Shown here: one piece after another, positions 1 to 5,868 of the stretch | Numbering within the stretch: the stretch's first letter is position 1 | Layout of the letters: each line of letters opens with the position of its first letter | Notes under the pieces: model-generated | What the model was told of the DNA's origin: nothing | The model's input: the letters and a program-made list of their open reading frames with translations, nothing else | Database searches by the model: none | Program-made: the position numbers and the translations under genes | Virus record (IMG/VR): IMGVR_UViG_3300036770_002729 | Span: 1-21,598 of that record | Reading direction: 5' to 3' (one strand) | DNA from: a virus | Length of the DNA stretch: 21,598 nt

Positions 1-57
1 GTTGGCATAAATTGGGATGTTATTGAAGCAGCATGTGACGATATGCTTGATATTTAG
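1..57 (+). CDS. C-terminal end of an unknown protein (partial)
   Basis: An open frame enters from the left edge and ends at a TAG at 55-57. The visible 18 residues read VGINWDVIEAACDDMLDI, which is too little to assign a family. It lies on the same strand as the next five genes, but a good promoter stands between it and them, so it is probably the end of a preceding unit. The call rests only on the open frame and the position of the stop; it could also be chance coding. Confidence 0.45.
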   Translation, partial: VGINWDVIEAACDDMLDI

Positions 58-72
58 TTACTCAATTAACAC

Positions 73-100
73 TTTACAATCAAATACAATACTATATAAT
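73..100 (+). promoter_or_regulatory. Sigma70-type promoter for the left early operon
   Basis: TTTACA at 73-78 matches the -35 consensus at five of six positions. After 16 bases comes TATAAT at 95-100, a perfect -10 box. The region is very AT-rich. It lies about 30 bases upstream of the first small gene at 132, so transcription would start near 106-108 and run right. No operator-like palindrome is obvious over it. This is read from the sequence only. Confidence 0.7.
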
Positions 101-131
101 ATAATTTTAACAAAAAATACAAGGAGATAAC

Positions 132-365
132 ATGACACTAGATGAAATTATTGAAGACTTTGATATTTATATTAACGGCATTTATGAACCGTTTGTTCTT
201 GATGAACTGGTCATACCTGCTTCAACAATACTTAAAGATTACCCGCGCCACTATGACGATAAAATCACAAAGTATATGCATGATAAAAACGTTATTGTAT
301 CAACAGACAGCGACGGCGATGATTGCTATACATACACAAACTTTTACGACGAAAATGAGGAATAA
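132..365 (+). CDS. Small acidic phage protein, unknown function
   Basis: A 77-residue protein that I do not recognise. It is strongly acidic, rich in Asp and Glu with many Tyr, and ends in an Asp/Glu-rich tail (FYDENEE). I see no signal peptide, membrane segment or metal-binding motif. The start is supported by AAGGAGATAAC directly before the ATG, an excellent Shine-Dalgarno site; nearly the same leader precedes the gene at 779. It is the first gene after the promoter at 73-100 and is followed after four bases by the next gene. Small acidic early phage proteins are sometimes DNA mimics or host-takeover factors, but nothing here shows that role. Confidence 0.75.
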   Translation: MTLDEIIEDFDIYINGIYEPFVLDELVIPASTILKDYPRHYDDKITKYMHDKNVIVSTDSDGDDCYTYTNFYDENEE

Positions 366-369
366 TAAA

Positions 370-585
370 ATGAAAACAGCAAATGAAACCTTAATTGACT
401 ACATGCTAAACCAACTTACTTATTTGCAAGGCTGCTTTAACATTCTTGAAACTGAAGACATGTACAGCAAAAAAAGCGTTGCGCATGTTAAAGAATTTGT
501 AAAGTTTACAGCAAACGAACTTATCAAAATCAAAATGGACATTGCAGAACTTAAGGGCACTGAAAATGACACTTTACACAATTAA
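370..585 (+). CDS. Small helical phage protein, unknown function
   Basis: A 71-residue protein starting MKTANETLIDYM. The frame is open further upstream to 142, but that part lies out of frame over the gene at 132-365 and has no ribosome site, so I place the start at 370, where GAGG stands nine bases upstream. The sequence looks mainly alpha-helical, with no Pro and only one Gly before the end, and alternating hydrophobic positions, which would suit a small coiled or bundled protein. No known domain was recognised. Its last 20 bases overlap the start of the next gene, suggesting coupled translation. Confidence 0.65.
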   Translation: MKTANETLIDYMLNQLTYLQGCFNILETEDMYSKKSVAHVKEFVKFTANELIKIKMDIAELKGTENDTLHN

Positions 586-757
586 GCAATTTGTAAAAGC
601 CTATCCCTTCGAAAGCTTCGGTGGGCTACGCTGGAAAATATTTAACCGCAATCGCAATGGACTTGCTGAATCATGTGCTTTAATTCGAGATGGTGGGCGC
701 ATACTTATTGATGACAAAAAATATTTGGCTTGGTTACGTGAAAAAAACAATATTTAA
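566..757 (+). CDS. Small excisionase/AlpA-like DNA-binding protein
   Basis: A 63-residue protein from MTLYTIKQF. The pattern is a short N-terminal helix, FGGLRWKIFNRNRNGL, a charged Arg/Asp/Gly turn (IRDGGRILID) and a final KKYLAWL helix. This is the layout of short phage proteins related to the winged-helix excisionase/AlpA-type fold: recognition helix, small wing, terminal helix. I chose ATG 566 over the in-frame TTG at 542 because AAGGG at 552-556 sits correctly before it. The start overlaps the preceding gene by 20 bases. Known relatives bind DNA as transcription or recombination accessory factors. The precise role is open, and no integrase is in view. Confidence 0.6.
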   Translation: MTLYTIKQFVKAYPFESFGGLRWKIFNRNRNGLAESCALIRDGGRILIDDKKYLAWLREKNNI

Positions 758-778
758 CAAACAATATAAGGGGATAAC

Positions 779-997
779 ATGTACATATTAATCGTAAATC
801 GCGCGGAGCGTTTAGAATTTGCTTATGAATCAAAGTGTCAAGAGATGGCGCGCCTGCTATATACACATCACGATGCGCATTTGCAAAAAGTTATCGTACA
901 CAAAGACATGATTTACATCTTGTCGCATGAGCAAGTTATTAAAGAATTACAGGTTAATCAAGAAAACGATTCTAACGATGATATAGCGTGTTTTTAA
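779..997 (+). CDS. Small phage protein, unknown function
   Basis: A 72-residue protein starting MYILIVNRAERLEF and ending in an acidic stretch (ENDSNDDIACF). The middle has a beta-alpha-beta look: a hydrophobic strand, a helix with CQEMARLLY, a His-rich turn (THHDAHLQK) and two more strands. I do not recognise a family. The start is secured by AAGGGGATAAC immediately upstream, almost identical to the leader of the gene at 132, so the two probably share high translation. It is probably transcribed with the genes upstream; a hairpin at 1043-1072 may end the transcript. Confidence 0.7.
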   Translation: MYILIVNRAERLEFAYESKCQEMARLLYTHHDAHLQKVIVHKDMIYILSHEQVIKELQVNQENDSNDDIACF

Positions 998-1042
998 AGT
1001 AACCCGCATACTTTGTACTACTTAACTAAAAAAATGCAATCT

Positions 1043-1072
1043 ATACCCTTTAAAATTCGTTTTAGAGGGTAT
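1043..1072 (+). terminator. Stable TTCG-loop hairpin, terminator or leader element
   Basis: ATACCCTTTAAAA at 1043-1055 and TTTTAGAGGGTAT at 1060-1072 pair over 13 positions with one G-U pair, closed by a TTCG loop. Three further Ts follow, then ACTAAGG. The stem is strong but the T tract is short, so termination may be partial. It lies after the gene ending at 997 and 16 bases before the gene at 1089, whose ribosome site (AAGG) comes just after the stem. It could therefore attenuate the last gene of the operon or protect or structure its leader. Confidence 0.5.
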
Positions 1073-1088
1073 TTTACTAAGGATTTAT

Positions 1089-1559
1089 ATGGCAATAGAA
1101 AAATACTATCGTTCACCCATTGATAAGCTTGTTGTTGAATCAGGGATGACAGCAACACTTATCGCTCAATATATGCAAATAAAGTATCACCGTATGGTGG
1201 CCTTACGTAGACTTAAAGATGTCAAAGAAGAAGATATTGAACTATGTAAGCAAGCTATAGCAAAGATTATTGATGATAAAATACCATACCGGCGTGGCAA
1301 TATACCTGTTGACGTTAAGCCGTCCAATCCGACACCTAAATCGTATAAAGTTGAACCGCCCATCACGGTATCAAAAGTAAGAACTATGGCTCAATTAAAA
1401 CGTGAGCATGTTACACATTTTGCTTACATGCTTGGCCAGGTTTTGGGACTGTTAGATGCTATATTTGACACTTTAGATACTAATCACGTTGAAATACCAC
1501 AATTATTAGAACGAAAAAAGCAACTTAAAGAACAATGCAACAAGTTGCTAGGTATTTAA
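1089..1559 (+). CDS. Hypothetical phage protein with possible N-terminal HTH
   Basis: A 156-residue protein. Residues about 9-45 (DKLVVESGMTATLIAQYM, then a basic stretch and RRLKDVKEEDI) have the spacing of a small helix-turn-helix. A Pro-rich linker follows (about 70-95), then a helical C-terminal part (about 100-155) with heptad-like Leu and Ile that may oligomerise. I do not recognise the family, and the DNA-binding reading is only an inference. AAGG seven bases before the ATG supports the start. The TAA at 1557-1559 directly abuts the stop of the leftward helicase gene at 1560, so the two operons meet tail to tail with no spacer and no terminator. Confidence 0.7.
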   Translation: MAIEKYYRSPIDKLVVESGMTATLIAQYMQIKYHRMVALRRLKDVKEEDIELCKQAIAKIIDDKIPYRRGNIPVDVKPSNPTPKSYKVEPPITVSKVRTMAQLKREHVTHFAYMLGQVLGLLDAIFDTLDTNHVEIPQLLERKKQLKEQCNKLLGI

Positions 1560-2906
1560 TTACAGTACATTCAAGATATTTTCGTCATCACGTTTAACAG
1601 GTCTTCTAAACTGGAAATGTGGTGACAATTCTCTAAAAGTTCCATTCGCAAACTCTAGACTAATTCTAAAATTCATTAAGCCATGCCTGTTTTTACGACA
1701 AACAAGTTCAAAATGGTTTGGGTCATGACCTGATTGCTCGGTATGTCGTCCAATGCCTATCCATATGCTACTAGCTTTTTCAGGGCCTGAGCTGTCACTA
1801 GCATCGGAGGCTATCGGTACAATATCATGGGTTTCTCGTTTATAATAATCACGATTAACTTGCTGTAAAAGTATGATGATACAACCGAGTTTTTTTGATA
1901 ATGATAAAAGTTGGTAAGCAATATCCTCAAGCATTTGCGCTTTTGATTCTCGATAACCTTCTATTTTAACAAGACCGATGAAATCAATAACAATAACAGA
2001 GATAGGCTTACTATAACTTGATAAAATGCTATGCCTGATAATATTATGAACATATTTTATGTCGGGGTAATCTAGTAAATCAAAAACCTTGATGTTTGGA
2101 CGCTCTATTGCTGCAAGTGTCGCTTTTTCAATATTTGATTTAGTCATTTGCGAATAAGGTTTTTTAATCAAAACGCCAAGGTATCTTTCCATCAACTCGA
2201 TTTTGTCTAATTCAAGACTGAAAAACAAGCTTTGTTTTTCGGGTTGCAGGCTTGCAATACTATCAAGCAAAAACAAAGAAAAACTAGATTTTCCGACACC
2301 TGAAGCACCAGCGACTATACACAATGTTCCAGCTCGTATGCCTTTATGCTCTAATGACTCATTGAGTTTTTTAAACGTTGTTTGATAATGAACAACACTT
2401 TCCAGCTCATTTGAAGCATTTAATGCAATTAAAGTATGTAAGTCTGTTTGTTTACTTGAGCTAATATTTTCAAAATTGTTAATTGCATTGAGATTATCAA
2501 AAAACAAAGCCTCTAGTTCGTCAATATCAGTCACAGAGTTTAAACTTTTGTTAATGTTGTCGAGATACACCACTCTGTTTTTTAACGCATTAAAACGCTT
2601 AAGCTTTAAAATATTATCTTCAAACCCTGTAAAAAATACGCCATTATCTGCAAGTTTAATATAATACTCTATGCGCGCTATAACATCTTGATGTTGAGTG
2701 TCGCTCATCAACTCAAAACTGTAGTAAATTGAATCTGACTTAATTTTATTAGCTACAAGTTTAAATAAATCTTGGTCTGCTAATGCTGTGAAGTCTTTTG
2801 GTTTTAATTCAATCACCGCTTTTTGTAATAAATTTTTGTTGGTGATATCAATACCGCCATTGACCAGCACCAGCATAATCGATTGCTCTAAAATTCTAGT
2901 ATTCAT
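1560..2906 (-). CDS. DnaB-family replicative DNA helicase
   Basis: A 448-residue protein with the architecture of replicative helicases. A DnaB N-terminal helical domain lies at about 1-100, a linker follows, and a RecA-like ATPase core starts near 185. Visible motifs are Walker A GASGVGKS (200-207), FFSLEL with the catalytic Glu (228-233), Walker B VIVID (304-308), LLQQVNRD (346-353) and an arginine-finger-like KNRHG (405-409). The enzyme forms a hexameric ring and unwinds DNA at the fork using ATP. Its ATG overlaps the TGA of the initiator gene (ATGA), and AAGGG precedes the start. Initiator followed by a phage-encoded DnaB-type helicase is the P22 gene 18/12 plan, in which no separate helicase loader gene is needed. 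The family call is firm. Confidence 0.93.
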   Translation of the reverse strand: MNTRILEQSIMLVLVNGGIDITNKNLLQKAVIELKPKDFTALADQDLFKLVANKIKSDSIYYSFELMSDTQHQDVIARIEYYIKLADNGVFFTGFEDNILKLKRFNALKNRVVYLDNINKSLNSVTDIDELEALFFDNLNAINNFENISSSKQTDLHTLIALNASNELESVVHYQTTFKKLNESLEHKGIRAGTLCIVAGASGVGKSSFSLFLLDSIASLQPEKQSLFFSLELDKIELMERYLGVLIKKPYSQMTKSNIEKATLAAIERPNIKVFDLLDYPDIKYVHNIIRHSILSSYSKPISVIVIDFIGLVKIEGYRESKAQMLEDIAYQLLSLSKKLGCIIILLQQVNRDYYKRETHDIVPIASDASDSSGPEKASSIWIGIGRHTEQSGHDPNHFELVCRKNRHGLMNFRISLEFANGTFRELSPHFQFRRPVKRDDENILNVL

Positions 2907-3667
2907 CTTTTCCCTTGTTTATCGTGTGCAATTAACCTTTCTATAGCTCTTTGCATGTTGCTAATTCTACAAAATGCAATCATGCCAGCGTCCTTTTCAG
3001 GCTTAAACATCCAATAGTCAATTTCTTTGAGTTTTTTTATTAGCGCCCTAAAGGTATCCTTGGTTAACTGATTTCCTTTTTCGCTAATGTCAACAGGCCA
3101 GCGCTTTATCAAAGTATTTAACAACCTCGCAAGCTCTTTTGATGGTTTTTGTGGGTTTCTCGGATGCGACAATGTAGGTAATTCTTCAATGTAAATATTT
3201 ATTAAATCACTTTGAGTAACAAGAGATGAATCGACAGATTCACATATATTTTCTATTTCATTATTGGTTTTTAATTTACTGGTATTTTGGGTGTCGCTGG
3301 AAGACACTAGCGGGGTGTCGTTGTGCGACACTAGTGGGGTGTCGCCGGAAGACACTAGCACACGTTTTTTTACAGTGTTCCACAAATAATCTTTTCCATT
3401 TATTTTGGTTCTAGTTATATATCCTTTTTTCTTTAATTTATTTGCAATGTTTATAGCGTTTCTTCGATTAATGCCAAGCATGTCTGCAATCCATTGGTAT
3501 GAAAAGGTAGCGTTTACGTCTGGATTCGGGTTACTCTCAAATTGCTCAATTTGACCATAAAAACGTAAATCATTTCCATTTAAATCAGTATCCCAAAGAA
3601 TGTAAAAAGGTATAACAGCTCTGTACCCAAGTTCTCGTTGATTAATGTTGCTTTTTTGTCCAGACAT
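2903..3667 (-). CDS. Replication initiator with winged-helix domain
   Basis: A 254-residue protein. Residues about 12-95 form a winged helix-turn-helix like that of phage replication proteins of the O/gp18/DnaD-like kind: FYGQIEQF, then FSYQWIADMLGINRRNAINI as the helix-turn-helix, then KKKGYITRTK as the wing. Residues 104-127 are three copies of an eight-residue repeat (LVSSGDTP type) within a polar, probably disordered linker. The C-terminal part (about 155-254) is helical and may contact the helicase encoded next. The start has AAAGGA upstream. The repeats encoded at 3289-3360 look like an origin inside the gene, as in lambda O and P22 gene 18. The role follows from domain plus context; no close homologue was identified. 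Confidence 0.8.
   Translation of the reverse strand: MSGQKSNINQRELGYRAVIPFYILWDTDLNGNDLRFYGQIEQFESNPNPDVNATFSYQWIADMLGINRRNAINIANKLKKKGYITRTKINGKDYLWNTVKKRVLVSSGDTPLVSHNDTPLVSSSDTQNTSKLKTNNEIENICESVDSSLVTQSDLINIYIEELPTLSHPRNPQKPSKELARLLNTLIKRWPVDISEKGNQLTKDTFRALIKKLKEIDYWMFKPEKDAGMIAFCRISNMQRAIERLIAHDKQGKR
3289..3360. repeat. Three 24-bp hairpin-forming iterons, candidate replication origin
   Basis: Three direct copies of 24 bp lie head to tail at 3289-3312, 3313-3336 and 3337-3360. Each has GTGTCG near its start and GACACTAG near its end, so each can fold. In copy 2, GTGTCG and CGACAC pair over six bases around TTGTG; in copies 1 and 3, GTGTC pairs with GACAC. Both flanks are very AT-rich (3241-3288 and 3361-3440), suitable for duplex opening. 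The block encodes a repetitive Ser/Asp/Thr/Pro linker of the initiator. Iterons inside the initiator gene are the known design of lambdoid origins. Function is inferred. Confidence 0.6.
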
Positions 3668-3707
3668 GGTAAAATCCTTTTGTTGTTATTGTTGTTGTAA
3701 GATGCAC

Positions 3708-3723
3708 CCCGACTGCAATCGGG
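3708..3723. promoter_or_regulatory. Operator-like palindrome before the initiator gene
   Basis: CCCGACTGCAATCGGG is a near-perfect 16-bp palindrome, with arms CCCGA and TCGGG around a TGCA core and one mismatched pair. It lies in the 83-base spacer between the winged-helix gene at 3751 and the initiator gene, about 40 bases before the latter's start. No T run follows on either strand, so it is not a terminator. It could be a binding site for one of the three helix-turn-helix proteins of the operon, or an RNA hairpin in the leader. Confidence 0.4.
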
Positions 3724-3750
3724 AAAGCATGGAAGCTGTATTTTTACAAC

Positions 3751-3960
3751 TTATACCACTATTCTTAAAATTTCCGCTATTACCTTATTAACAGTTTCAT
3801 CATCTAAGCTAAATCTTTGTTTTATTTGCCTAATGCTGATATTCGCATCATTAGACTTTTCTTGGTTGCAGCGTATATATGTAAGCACAGCCAATCCTAA
3901 AACAGACAAACCTGACATCTCAGAATCACTAATGCTAATTACATAATTTCTATCTATCAT
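3751..3960 (-). CDS. Minimal winged-helix DNA-binding protein lacking its wing
   Basis: A 69-residue protein. MSGLSVLGLAVLTYIRCNQ is the first helix, ISIRQIKQRFSLDDETVNKVIAEIL forms the helix-turn-helix, and the protein ends at once with RIVV, where a beta wing would normally begin. Its layout parallels the 89-residue protein at 4445-4714, and the two may be paralogues. AAGGAAAG seven bases before the ATG gives a good ribosome site. It is read in the Cro-initiator operon, after a 188-base structured spacer. It may be a replication or transcription accessory factor; the function is unknown. Confidence 0.65.
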   Translation of the reverse strand: MIDRNYVISISDSEMSGLSVLGLAVLTYIRCNQEKSNDANISIRQIKQRFSLDDETVNKVIAEILRIVV

Positions 3961-3973
3961 TATTCTTTCCTTA

Positions 3974-4117
3974 AGTTAGAAAAATTTTAACTAGAGGTTT
4001 ACAGACGAGAATAGTATGGTTATAATTTACCCATACCGTAACTGTCCTAAACCTCAAGTTGCGGTATTCAATGGCCTACGCCAAGGTTAGCTGGGAGGTA
4101 CGAACTCCTAACTAACC
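3974..4117. other. Structured intergenic element: several inverted repeats
   Basis: This stretch lies in the gene-free 3961-4148. AGTTA (3974-3978) pairs with TAACT (3988-3992). GAGGTTTA (3994-4001) pairs with TAAACCTC (4048-4055) and is continued inward by CAG/CTG across a three-base bulge. GTATGG (4014-4019) pairs with CCATAC (4031-4036) inside that stem. AGGTTAG (4084-4090) pairs with CTAACCT (4112-4118), continued by TGGGAG/CTCCTA around a seven-base loop. In addition ATACCG (4033-4038) could pair instead with CGGTAT (4062-4067), excluding part of the inner stem. No T run follows any stem, so these are not ordinary terminators. No tRNA cloverleaf fits. It may be an RNA leader or a protein-binding region. 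Confidence 0.5.
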
Positions 4118-4148
4118 TCATCTTACATCACAATATAATTTAAAACAA

Positions 4149-4448
4149 TCACATAATCATAGATTTATCTTGTGCATAACATGTTTTACACTGCTTGTCT
4201 TCACAAACATCAGCCATTCTTAATTTGCCTTTGCGCAGCGTTTCAATGCTGTTTTTTTTCCATTTGCCATAGTTTTCTGCTTTTCCTGTAAATCCATACT
4301 CTAAGTCACAATAAGAGCAAGCATATAAATCACCATATGATTTAAAACACTTGTACCCACACTTTGGACAAAAATATACATAAGGCTTATCAGCGTAATA
4401 GCGCAATAATTCTAAGAATGTATGTCTTATCATGTACTCGCAGCTCAT
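4149..4448 (-). CDS. Small zinc-ribbon protein
   Basis: A 99-residue protein with CPKC at 27-30 and CSYC at 44-47, the two knuckles of a treble-clef or zinc-ribbon fold, and a further C-x4-C-x2-C cluster at 82-90. An N-terminal helix (about 6-20) precedes the ribbon, and a Lys-rich stretch (62-76) follows it. Such ribbons usually bind nucleic acid or protein. I do not recognise a named family. Its ATG overlaps the TGA of the preceding winged-helix gene (ATGA), which favours this start although its own ribosome site is weak. It is part of the leftward early operon. Confidence 0.75.
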   Translation of the reverse strand: MSCEYMIRHTFLELLRYYADKPYVYFCPKCGYKCFKSYGDLYACSYCDLEYGFTGKAENYGKWKKNSIETLRKGKLRMADVCEDKQCKTCYAQDKSMIM

Positions 4449-4714
4449 CGCGTCACTATAAGCTTGTATGACTGCATAAACTCAGTATCTAAGTTGTCAT
4501 CAAGACACTTGATAAATCCTTTCGCTGATAAATTGCTAATTGCTTCAGTTACAGCATCACTATCAAGTCCTGTAAATTTAGATAGTTTAATGCTTGATAC
4601 ACGCACTATTTGCTCATCATCACTCATGTCAGCCAGGCCAATCAAAATTAACTTTTCATGCGGCGTGATTGTGTCAGGATGCTGTCTCAATGCCCATGCT
4701 AATGCTCTTATCAT
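4445..4714 (-). CDS. Winged-helix DNA-binding protein
   Basis: An 89-residue protein. PHEKLILIGLADMSDDEQ is the first helix and turn, VRVSSIKLSKFTGLDSDAVTEAISNLSAKGFIK is the helix-turn-helix, and ends of strands follow as the wing (IKCLDD ... YKLIVT). This matches the N-terminal domain of phage replication proteins and MarR/GntR-like regulators. The start has AGGGAG upstream, and the gene begins 41 bases inside the end of the Cro-like gene in another frame. It occupies the place that cII holds after cro in lambda, but I see no similarity to CII. It could control late steps of the operon or take part in replication. Confidence 0.75.
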   Translation of the reverse strand: MIRALAWALRQHPDTITPHEKLILIGLADMSDDEQIVRVSSIKLSKFTGLDSDAVTEAISNLSAKGFIKCLDDNLDTEFMQSYKLIVTR

Positions 4715-4949
4715 CTTTACTCCCTGTGTTATTGTTATTTTTATTTAATCTGCTCTTATAAAACTTGCTATGCGTGTTCACATCGTCTGCTAGTAATTCT
4801 CCTTCAGTTAACCTTTCTAAATTAAGTTGATGCAAATATGGTATATAACCCTGTTTGCGCCAAAACTGTATTGCCTGTGGCGTTATATTTAAAGTTTTTG
4901 CCATCTTATAATATGTCTTAAAGTACTGCTTTGCTTCTTCTAATGTCAT
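4674..4949 (-). CDS. Cro-like transcriptional repressor
   Basis: A 91-residue protein. Residues 1-55 have the form of phage Cro proteins: a short N-terminal helix (EAKQYF), a helix-turn-helix at about 14-34 (KMAKTLNITPQAIQFWRKQG), then the typical IPYLHQLNLERLTEGEL segment. The remaining 35 residues are a polar Asn/Lys/Ser tail, longer than in most Cro proteins. Cro proteins dimerise on palindromic operators and shut off early promoters. GGAGG eight bases before the ATG supports the start. It is the first gene of the leftward early operon, and a 17-bp palindrome lies in its presumed promoter. No CI gene is present on the other side of the control region, where recombination genes stand instead. 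Confidence 0.82.
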   Translation of the reverse strand: MTLEEAKQYFKTYYKMAKTLNITPQAIQFWRKQGYIPYLHQLNLERLTEGELLADDVNTHSKFYKSRLNKNNNNTGSKDDKSISMGIETAS

Positions 4950-4972
4950 TTTTTAATCCTCCGTTGCTAACA

Positions 4973-5001
4973 ATATTAGTAAAATAAATTTACTTTTACA
5001 A
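4973..5001 (-). promoter_or_regulatory. Leftward promoter with 17-bp operator in its spacer
   Basis: On the minus strand, TTGTAA (4996-5001) and TAATAT (4973-4978) are separated by 17 bases and lie about 25 bases before the Cro-like gene. The spacer is filled by the palindrome AGTAAA-ATAAA-TTTACT at 4978-4994. A dimeric repressor bound there would cover the promoter, so autorepression by Cro is a natural reading. On the plus strand the region also contains TATGAT (5006-5011), a possible -10 for the exonuclease gene, but I could not find a convincing partner -35. Confidence 0.5.
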
Positions 5002-5043
5002 TAGATATGATAAAATTATTTTAACTATTATAAAGGAGAAACT

Positions 5044-5868
5044 ATGTTAACTGAACAACAACGTATAGATAGAAGGCTGGGTATAGGAGGCTCTGACGTG
5101 CCTATAATCATGGGGCAATCAAGTTTCATGACACCAGTTCAATTGTGGCTACAAAAACGCGGTGAACTAGAGCTTGATGACACGCAAAGTCCTCAAGCTT
5201 ACTGGGGTAGTATGCTAGAGGATTTGGTTAGGCAAGAGTTTGTTAAACGTAATAACGTAACTGTAGAGCAACCAGACACTATTATACATTCTAAATATGA
5301 GTATCTGCGAGGTAACTTAGATGGCTATATACCTGAGCTTGATGCTGTTCTTGAGGTTAAAACTTGCAATCAATTCATGAGTCATGAGTGGGGGCAAGAA
5401 GGTACTGGAATTCCACGCAGGTATTTATTGCAGATAGCTTTTTATTGTAATGTTAAAAACGCTTCGAAGGCTTACTGTGCGGTTTTAATCGGTGGACAAG
5501 ATTATCGTGAGTATGAATATGTGCGTGATGAATGGCTTGAAGATGAAATACTTGAGGCTTGTCATAAATTCTGGAGCTGCGTGCAATCAGGTGAGCAACC
5601 TGCGGCACAATACGCAGATATGAAGTACTTGTACAAAGGTGATGCCGATAAAAGCATTGTTATGCAGGCAGAGCATTTTGAAAAACTCAAAACATTGCGA
5701 GATATTAAAGTTCAACGCGCATTATTGGATAAGACTGAAGAAATTACAAAGTTTAATATCATGGACTACATGAAAGACGCTGAATATTTGACTGATAATG
5801 ACGGTAAAGTACTTGTAAGCTGGAAAGCAAACAAGCGTGGCAGAACATTTTTAGTAAAAGGTGAATAA
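5044..5868 (+). CDS. YqaJ-type viral recombination exonuclease
   Basis: A 274-residue nuclease of the PD-(D/E)XK superfamily, YqaJ viral recombinase group, to which lambda Exo is related. It contains IGGSD (14-18), WGSMLEDLVRQEF with Glu59, LDGYIPELDAVLEVKT with Asp93, Glu104 and Lys106 as the metal-binding and catalytic set, and LLQIAFY with Gln130. The enzyme would digest one strand of double-stranded DNA ends 5' to 3' and leave a 3' tail for the annealing protein. AAAGGAG six bases before the ATG fits. Its stop TAA is followed at once by the start of the Bet gene, the usual exonuclease-annealase pair. Confidence in the family is high. Confidence 0.92.
   Translation: MLTEQQRIDRRLGIGGSDVPIIMGQSSFMTPVQLWLQKRGELELDDTQSPQAYWGSMLEDLVRQEFVKRNNVTVEQPDTIIHSKYEYLRGNLDGYIPELDAVLEVKTCNQFMSHEWGQEGTGIPRRYLLQIAFYCNVKNASKAYCAVLIGGQDYREYEYVRDEWLEDEILEACHKFWSCVQSGEQPAAQYADMKYLYKGDADKSIVMQAEHFEKLKTLRDIKVQRALLDKTEEITKFNIMDYMKDAEYLTDNDGKVLVSWKANKRGRTFLVKGE

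Noticed and set aside
142-369. Long upstream extension of the gene at 370
   Set aside because: It runs out of frame over the well-supported gene at 132-365 and has no ribosome site; the ATG at 370 has GAGG upstream.
3289-3360. CRISPR-like array
   Set aside because: The 24-bp units are directly adjacent without spacers and lie in frame in a coding gene; iterons explain them better.
4016-4090. 24-codon plus-strand ORF (MVIIYPYRN...) inside the structured spacer
   Set aside because: No ribosome site, very short, and its bases are explained by the inverted repeats. Kept only as something to compare in relatives.
4084-4118. tRNA-like T arm in the spacer hairpin
   Set aside because: The seven-base loop does not fit the T-loop consensus on either strand, and no acceptor, D or anticodon arms can be placed around it.
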